Of a stretch of DNA of 64,000 nucleotides, positions 26,901 through 35,900 are shown piece by piece. Source of the DNA: Pachyseris speciosa (Eukaryota; Cnidaria; Anthozoa; Scleractinia; Pachyseridae); NCBI GenBank assembly GCA_016490735.1, contig JAEMWC010001379.1, forward strand, positions 97,501 to 161,500, written 5' to 3'. Positions within the stretch are counted from its first letter, which is position 1. Each line of letters begins with the position of its first letter. Position numbers and translations under genes: made by a program. The notes beneath the pieces are model-generated. The model did not search any database and was not told the origin of the DNA. It saw nothing but the letters and a program-made list of their open reading frames with translations.

Positions 26901-29900
26901 ACATGTTGTAGTTCAGTTTGCACCTTGGTACAATTTGTTTTTGTACCGGTACAGAATATATTGAACTGGTACAAAATATTTTGTACCAGTTCATTATAGA
27001 ATTTTACAGAACAGTTTGTTGGTTACTTTAGTTCTACTGTGGTTAGTTTTTACTTACAATCATCCCTGGCTAGTAATTCTTCATAAACCTGAGCCAAGGG
27101 TTAGGGTTAGGGGAGGGGTTAGGGTTGGGGTTGGGGTTGGGGTTGGGGTTGGGGTTGGGGTTGGGGTTGGGGGTGGGGTTGGGGTTGGGGTTGGGGTTGG
27201 GGTTGGGGAAGTGTTTGGGTGATAGCTGATTGCCAGCAAGCTTCAATTTAAAACACATCAACTCTTTTCCCTTTATTTTTATTTGTTTTTATTAAAGGCT
27301 GCTCATTTAGGATTTCTGTGTAAATAAAATTGCTTTTTTCTCTTATACTGTCTCTCCATTGGCATTATTTGTAGTCATTATTTTATGATTGACATTTTGT
27401 GGTTTACTTTAAATTGCTTATTTTTGGAAAAAATCATTTTACAATAAATTTAAATTACTTTACAATGTTGTCATATTGTTGTCTTTTATACATAATCATA
27501 GTTTGTTTTCTTTTCTAAAGTGATTGTTTCATAATGTTGTCATTTTGTTGTTTTTTGTACATAATCATCATCTGTTGTGTTTTGGCAAGGAATAAACATT
27601 TCAATTCTGTGGAGTACTATTTCTATGAAAACCCACTTGCTTTCTTACAGGCTGCTGTGAAAGATATTTCAGTTTAATAGTTTAATTGCACATCTCCCTT
27701 GTGTACTGGCGCCCTTTCTTGATGTTTTTGTCTGCTGTGCTCACTATCAGTGACCTCATGTCTTGTTTCCAAGATAGGTTGCTTCTCTCAGTTAGCCCCT
27801 GGGTTGTTGGAGTCCGAGGTGCACATTTGCTAACTCGATGCCATTACCCTCGCGGAACATCTTTAAAGTGCCTATGAAGCGAAATTTGTTTCTTGCTAAT
27901 TTTAAAGTTTACCCCTAAAAATGCAAGAATCTCAAAATTTGAGGTGCTTGTGATTAAAATTGTTGATTTTACGAGCGTTTGAAGTTGGGCTATTTTGCAT
28001 TTAAAAATGGTCAGGGGTCTGAGTCGTGTTTATTCGCGAAATTCTATCAAAGTGATGTGACCTCATTTTGGTTACAAAAATGTGTTTGCGCTTATGAATT
28101 ATAGTGAAATAGTTGGAATACTTGTCCCCAAAATTACATCAAAATTACGTCACAGCTATTGTCACGTGTCTTTTTGGCCGCAGCGATTCAAATGCCATTT
28201 TTGAGGGCAAAATAGCCCAATAGCTTGTATAATCGCCTATTTTAATCAAGAGCACCTCAAATTTTGGAATGTTGAGTTTTATGGATTAAACTTTAAAATT
28301 AGCGAGAAACAAATTTCGCTTCATAGGCACTTTAACTTCCTATTTTAAAACTCTCTGCCATTGTCGGTTATTATTTTCTTTGGAAATCCATAGGTGTAGC
28401 AGTACTCTCTGAGGTTAGATGTTACTTCATCAGCCGTTTTTTGATGTATGGGAACAACTGTCACGAACTTCGTGTGACGATCAATTATGTTCATTGCCCA
28501 AGTATGTGTCTTCTTGCAATCGCAGGGGGTATTTCGAAAGTCCATCAGATCGATCTCAATCAGTGACAGGAATTCGGAAGATTGGAGTGGCTTGGTGACT
28601 ATTTTAATGTGGCTTGTAATAGTCTTTTGCTCTTGGTGAATTTGGCACAAACTCACACATATGTTCACAACTCGTACATTCACTTCAGAATAACTCTCGT
28701 TGATCCACTTTGACATTATTTGTCTGCCTCTATGGGCTGTTCTTTGATGCGCCAAAGTCAGAACATCATAGAGTTGACTCTTTGGTACAACTACCGGTAC
28801 CTTTTTCTCGGTGGTTAAGATTTTCCCTTGATGGTAGGACCATTTCTTTCTTTCGACTGTTGTTGCTTGCCACTTTGTCAATTTCGTTGTATCGTGATTT
28901 GTATTGGAGTCGCTGACAGCCTTCTCAGCTTGGCTTTTCAGGAACTCTTTGGCCAAGTCATAAAATTGGTCTTCAATGAAAAGAGTTATTTTAGAAGTAC
29001 TGCGTTTCTGGCTCTGTTTGTAGGTCTCTAATTCTTTGTAGAAGTCTTCTTTTTGACACACACTCCATGATTGTTTGAAGGGATGTCAATTTCAGCTACA
29101 ATATTTCTTTCGAAGTCTGAATTGGTAAGTTCTGCGCATGTGTGCATAATTAAGTGAAACAATAGGAGCCTAGGAACTATAGTAAGAATTTCAATGCAAT
29201 TTAAATGAGACCTTCCAGTGGAATCAGTGGTGGCTCAGTGGATAAAATTCTAGTAGGTACAGTGAAAAAAAAAAAAAAAAGAAAAGAAAAAAAAAACAAT
29301 GTACGATATTGTCTGGCCTCAGAAGGTAAGGTAACCTGAGGTATGTAATACTGAGAGGACAGAAGGAAGGGAAACAACATTGGGTAAGCATGGGAGCTTG
29401 AAGCAAGGACGAGACACTTCTCACTTTTGAACTCTTTTTTATTTAATTTTTTTTTACAATTTATTAATTGTCCCTCCAAAAAATACCATGCCCCTTTTTT
29501 TAGCACACCCCAAATAAATTAAATCCCTTTTTAGAATGTTAGATAAATGGGACAGGTTTAAAAAATTTTGTACTGGTTTGTACCAGTTCAATATATTCTG
29601 TACCAGTTCAGAAAAAATTGTACCAAGGGAAAAAATTGAACTACAACACATACTCAGGTGATGTTCACATCACAATCACACACATACATAAACTAATGGA
29701 AATGTTTCACAAAGCAAAAACATGACAGCTCTCATTTCCAAGGAGACACTCAGGAATGGTCCTGGTCATGCACAAACACAAGTCATTTTCAACCTCTGTT
29801 AAAACTTAACCATGCACATGTATGGTCCTATATGGGTGTCATCTCATGGGAGATTCAACCATGTCAATAATTTTGAGACCAAATTAAACAAGCAAACCAA

Positions 29901-32900
29901 AATATAACAGTCATAATACTATTACTGACCTTTTTGAACTGAGGATACTAATGTTGCATATGTACTGAACACAACACCTTCTTTGAAATCAGCTGGCAGT
30001 CCAAATACTCTGTTTCATTTAAAAATAATAAATTAAAGTATAAATAAATCTATAACAAATGATATTAGTAATAATATTTAATAATAATAATAATAACAAA
30101 ACATATAATGGCTCTTTAGCTTCACTGATTTAGCTTTTAACCCATTGACTACCGGCTGTTTTTACATTTTCGGAGTGATTTTCCACCTATAAACGATGAA
30201 TAGCAATTCGTGACTCTTTATTTGAACTACCAGGGAAAAGTGGTGCTGTCCTAAGCCACTGGAGGCTCAAGGTTTCTGAAAACGTCATTTTGACGTAGCT
30301 ATTTTTTATCCGTGAAGCGACAACAATGGCCCAAGTTGGGTTTGCTTGCGATTTCTGCTAAATTTACAGCCATTTTTCTTCTTTAGCAGCTGCCTGATGA
30401 GCATCATTAAGCATGATGGTAGCTAAGAGTCCACTTTCTCAAAGAATCAAGCAAGGTGATGTACTTTGTTGTTGAATTTGGCTTGTTACTCGACAAACTG
30501 GGAATTTGGCCGGTCGAACACTTAGTACCTTTGGGACTCGACTATTGATGAATTTCTCGACCTACCGCCACATATTTTGGAATTTCTGAGTACTGAAGAT
30601 GACCACAAGCAGGAATTTTTGGCAGTAGGTCGGAGTGGCTGTAGACTTAGTTTATATGTGAAAGAATTGGGAGAAGGAACGGGTGCTGTCAAAAATTCTC
30701 GTCATTTCCCAGCATGCAATGTGGTCTAGATGTTGAAAATGGTGGAAAGGCCCGAATGCACTGGAACAAAAGGCTGTATCTCTGCTCGGGAGAAGAATAT
30801 CAACAAAAAAAGTCATTTCTAAGCTAGAACAAGGACTGAATTTCATTATGATGGTTGAAGTTTGGTTTTTCGGCGATGATTTCCTTAAAAGACATGAAGG
30901 CAAAAAGGGGCATTTTTGTCGTTTCTCTTTGACATTAAAAACGGTCAGTTTCATTCTTGTCCAAACTCAAAAGGCCATATTTGGTAAAAATCGCTACGTT
31001 TCTTGCATTTATTGGATATCCAAATTTAAAGGGCATTCCATTTCGTGCTCACAACTAACAGTTAAGGCAATATTCGTGCGATTGAGAAAGTTGCAATGTT
31101 TTGAAGCATGGGAGTTTTTTACGGCTGGTTTTGGCCGGCACGGGTGCCAATAGGTTAAAGAAAATCCATACACTGATGGCCTGTGGAAACATTTGTTTTG
31201 GATTTCACTACTGTGTAAGTACTGATATGTCCATTTACTAACACAAAGCCATATTGAAAAATGCAATAGATAGAGATGAAGAGACAAGGTCATTTATTAA
31301 CCAGGTGATATTGGCATCTATGGTTTTTTGCTAGATCACCTACAATTTCACAGCTCTTCTTCTAACCTATGGTCTGTACTTTGAGCTCTTAGGAATTTTT
31401 TGCCAAGCATAGACCCTTGAGTACCAGGTGTTGGTCAGTTGAAGAAGGTATAATGGAAAGAATTTAGTTTGTAATCAAATAGTTCCAAGAAATATACTGT
31501 TCTAGAAAAGAAGGGGACAGAATATCATTTGAAAGGTTGCCTGGAATAAAGTCTGATTAATTGTTAAATTCTCCCTCCAAATAGCCTTGTATGTGTTTGT
31601 GAATCAAGGGGAGAATTTGACATTAGACAAAGAGTCACTTAGGGTGTTATTTCATGCACCCCTTCATTTGATAAGTTTTCTTTGATAGCTTACCTTGTCT
31701 CTTTGTCAAGCTGTTGGCAACCATCAATCACTTTAACATAGCAACCGATGTCATGAAGATCTCTTAAAAATAAAGCAAAACAAACACTATGTTATGTAAA
31801 TAAAGCAAGATATTTTTCAGAGTGTTTTCTTTCCTTGAACTTACAAATACTAAAATACCATCGCTTCTCCTCCTAACGTACAACCACTGCTACTCGAGGG
31901 ATTAAATTTTTGATGTGGCTAAACGTAATTTAGGCGAGGTTAAACTTGAGTCAATGCTGGTCAGTGGTCGCCCCTCATGAACAGCTTAGGGGCAGCCTTG
32001 CACCCTTTTCAGGGGCTCTTTGTGACTTGCATTTGTATTCACTTGCTTGCTGGCCTGTCAGTAAGGTCATTTGCTCACTCAGTTTCCAAGTTTTTTTCCT
32101 CTTCCCCCTCCGTTTGGTAAGTATTGAGTTTGGTAAGTATTCCACTGATGGGTTCAGTGTGATATTGCCTTTTGTAATGGCCTCTAGCTGGGTTTCCATG
32201 GATACCTGCTTCCCTGTGCTTGATTGCTAACCGGCTCCACCAACCTTTAAGGCAACTGCTCCCAAGCTCATCTACTGGTAATGAGTTTAATTAATGAGAT
32301 GGTGCATCTGCCAGCCTTAATCATGAACTGAGGTTTATGGTAGTATAAAGTGCTGGAGTGGGAATGGTGGGGAGTGGGGGCAAAATGGTAACATGAGGAG
32401 TGGGGAGGGGGCAAGAGGAAGTAAGAATTTCTTTAAATAAAAATAGGAATTCCATGGGTTCCTGCCTGGCACATAGCCTCTCACTGTTAAAGCACGTCTA
32501 AGCCAAGAGAAGTGTAGAGAAAATTATAATATTTACAAACCTTTGTGCATCAAGTCTGAGGTCGGCAGAAATACTGAACCATACATGTTTACACCTTCCA
32601 CGAGCAAAATTATCCAACACAATTCCAGAAATCTAAAATGGAAAGACAGTGTACAGTCTGTCATATTCACTCTTTTCATAAACAGTTTAATCCCTTGGCG
32701 GGAAAGATAATTGAAAAACACAAGCATCTCCAAGAAGTGAATTGAAAGGGAATTTATAAAGGCATATAACTGGTTTCCCAGAAAGATTCAAATATTTAAT
32801 GCAACAAAATGTAATTTGGGCAAGGTTAAACTTGAGATGATGTTAGTCAGCAGTTGCACTTCCATGCAGCTTATAGGTGGGATGGCCTTGAGACCCTCTC

Positions 32901-35900
32901 CAGGGGCTCCTTGTGCCTTGTATTTGCATGCTTGCTGGCCTGTGAGTAAGGTCATTTTGCCTTGCTAAATTTCCAAGCTTTTCCCTCTTCCCCCTCCTTC
33001 TTGTCCTAAAACCCATGATTTCTCACTATCCACCCTCTACACACTGCATGACATTCCTGACATGACACGCATTCTTGATGGCCCAATCAAATGGCACAAA
33101 ATTTAACCTATTCCCCCCCCCCCCCCCCACTCCTCACTTTGTCACTTGTCCCACATCCACTACATCCACTGTATATCATCCAATATGGTGACAGGATTTA
33201 CCGGGCTTTGAATGTCGTGCTTGAAAACAAAAATTACCGCCTACAAGCAGGCTAGTGATTGCCCTGTTAGTGAGTAAAAAATACCTACATGTAGAACAGT
33301 CAAGATCACTGATTACACCAAAGTCCCAACAGGGGTGTCCAGCTGTAACAGAGTACTTACTGAAAGTTCTGTTTTACGGATCATAACCCATGGCGTCTCT
33401 TACAACTGAGGCTGCTTGATTAGACCTTGTCTAGTGATCTTGGCTTTTGAATGGTTAATTATTTTACAGAAAAAGCAGCAAATACCGTTTGCCCCAGGTA
33501 TAAAAATAAAAGCAAAATAATTAAAGTACAGTGGAACCCCGCTCTACAGAAGCCTGCTTATAACAAACAGATTTCTTTGTTCCCACAACTAAAAAGGTCA
33601 TTTATTTTCTCTTAAATTAGCTCACTTAATACGGACACCCAGATAATGTGAACACTTTGGCATGTCTCCCTTTTGTGTCTGTATTAACTGGCATCCACTG
33701 TATTCACATTGAAGTGCACATCATACTCACCTGTCTCCCTTTGCCAACACCAGCACCATCTCCAATAAAGAACCCTGCCCTTTGTCCACTTGCAAGGATC
33801 ACCTGATGTCTCTGACACTGAAATTCAATATGTTCAACCAAAGTAATGAATGACTATTGTTTATTTGATCATTGGCAAGCAAAAGATTGAGAATTTGGCC
33901 AACCAAAAAAATAATGTTTAAAGTGCACTTACAGCATACAAAACTCCTTCCAGTTGTAAGTCACTCAGTTTACCTAAAACAAGGCATGGGAAGTTCAAGC
34001 AGTTTGTACCTGCTATCAGGGAAGGGTACTCAACCAGAATACACTATTCACAGATCTTATGAAACATGTACCCTGTTACAGGAAAAGTAGACCAGTCTTT
34101 GCTCTTTGCAACATACAGGATACAAAAACAACAACAATATATTTTGGTACTTCCATACATATATATGACATTACCTATTACAAGTATAAATTCCTAATAA
34201 AGTCTAAATCTGAAATAGCATTGCATGTCTATAATTTGTGATGTCATAAACAAAGGCAGCATCTGATCTACAAAGGGGTCAATATAATTTGTTAAAAAGG
34301 AATACAATTTTTGAATTGACATCTACGTCCTTAAAGAAATTAAATGTGATCAAAAACAGCATCCAGAATAGCAAAATACACGTCCATCAACATTTACATA
34401 CTACTATACCTATTTTAGCGCTATATAAATCTAATTTATTATTATTTATTATTATTTATTATTACCTGATTCTACTAATTCCTTTGGAAGAGACTCAAAC
34501 AATCCATATTTAGCTGTAGGTAGTAACTGTGCCTGGTGAAAAGAAGACAAGATATTCAAATTTTACAATATAATGGAAGTTGATAGCTGAGTTAATCTTT
34601 TGTGTCACGATTGAGTCACAAAGATGTGGATCGCAATGTTTCGACGCTATACTGCTGGTCTTCATCAGGCGATGGTGTCGACTGGCTACGTGTGAGTATA
34701 AGAAGCACCATGGCTGGTGGTGATTGGTGCATTTCGATCCTCGCTTAGGCTGATGTTGATTGGAGGATTTTGATCCTTGTTGTTCAGACTAGAAATTGTT
34801 CCCTCAGTGGTCCGCTTTGGTACTGATCGGCTGTTGTGTTGTTTGATCTTCGGCCGCCATGCTTCAGGAATTTCAATTCCACTATCCCTGTTGATGTTGT
34901 TAGGTTGAAGTCTTATGTGAATAGCCTCTTTAACCCTACAGGTGTACCAATGTGGGTCTCGGTCAATAAATTTAACTTCGTCCCAGAGCGGATAATGTCC
35001 GGTCGCGTTGCTATGTCCTGAAATGGCGGAGGATTGGGTTCGAGCAAGCCGTATGTCTCTATCATGTTCCTTAACTCTTTCCCCTCCAGCTTACCAAATA
35101 TCGTTCCTGTGGGAACGATGGCTTTGAAAACCTGCAACTTTCCCAAATCCCAAACTATGGTTGAAATGAACCACTGTCGTGGCCAAAAGGTCACTTTTGT
35201 AGACTTCATCACCCTGGAAACTGACCTAAACTCCCAATTTTCATTTAATATGACTGTTTATTCTCTTGCAAAACCAAAATCGCCCTCGGACAACAGCAAA
35301 ATTCACGCAACTTTGTCATGAAGTTTTGAAAAGAAAATTTCCTATTGATGTTAAAAGTTTACAATGGCGGCAAACTTCGACTCCAGCTCTTGCAATCTGT
35401 TCGACATTTTCCTGCTCACTTCTTTAGCACCACCCCAATAACACTATTTGATTTCACTTGCTCTCACTGGTCTGCCATGTTTGCATTTATGACCCAAAGG
35501 AATTCTGGGATTTTCTTGGATAACAGGCGCATGACAGTCCGCCAATTTCCATTTCAGATATTTTTTACAAGTGTCGAGCCACCCAGTCCTGCTGACAAAA
35601 CATTGCACCGATTGCATTATTTACAAGTTCAAACTCGCCAAAATTGCCATGCCAGGTCCCGGAATCTACTCACAAAGGGGCTGAAGACGTAACTTCACTC
35701 CGTGAATTTCTATCACTCGCTCGAATACGTTGAGCGGCCCAATTCGTGTGAAATTGCTTCTCACCTCTGTTTTCTTTCAAAGGATTGCCTCTACCCATCA
35801 ACCCAGCTTTATGATGCCAGACAGGGGGCTTCTGGAGTGGAAAATGGCTCGAAAAACACACTGTCTTATAAACCAAATAGGCAACGAATTGTAGCTGTAG

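Larger units (their letters stand above)
26904..29648. mobile_element. Ginger-like DNA transposon remnant (2.7 kb, inverted ends)
   Basis: The ends are inverted repeats of about 90 bp: left TGTTGTAGTTCAGTTTGCAC, right (reverse complement) TGTTGTAGTTCAATTTTTTC. Both contain GTACAGAATATATTGAACTG. Inside are a truncated minus-strand integrase (28345-29061), a telomere-like array and a nested TTAA MITE. A gypsy/KRBA2-type integrase bounded by TIRs rather than LTRs is the definition of Ginger elements. I do not see a clear target duplication. It lies in the SBNO-like intron between exons 30009-29930 and 26733-26624. Confidence 0.55.

Noticed and set aside
27016..27222. Open frames rich in Gly-Val or Asn-Pro over the GGGGTT array
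   Set aside because: Pure translation of a hexamer repeat; no gene.
34913..35212. 99-codon minus-strand frame as a host gene
   Set aside because: It is Penelope-like C-terminal sequence running into the TTAA-flanked insertion.
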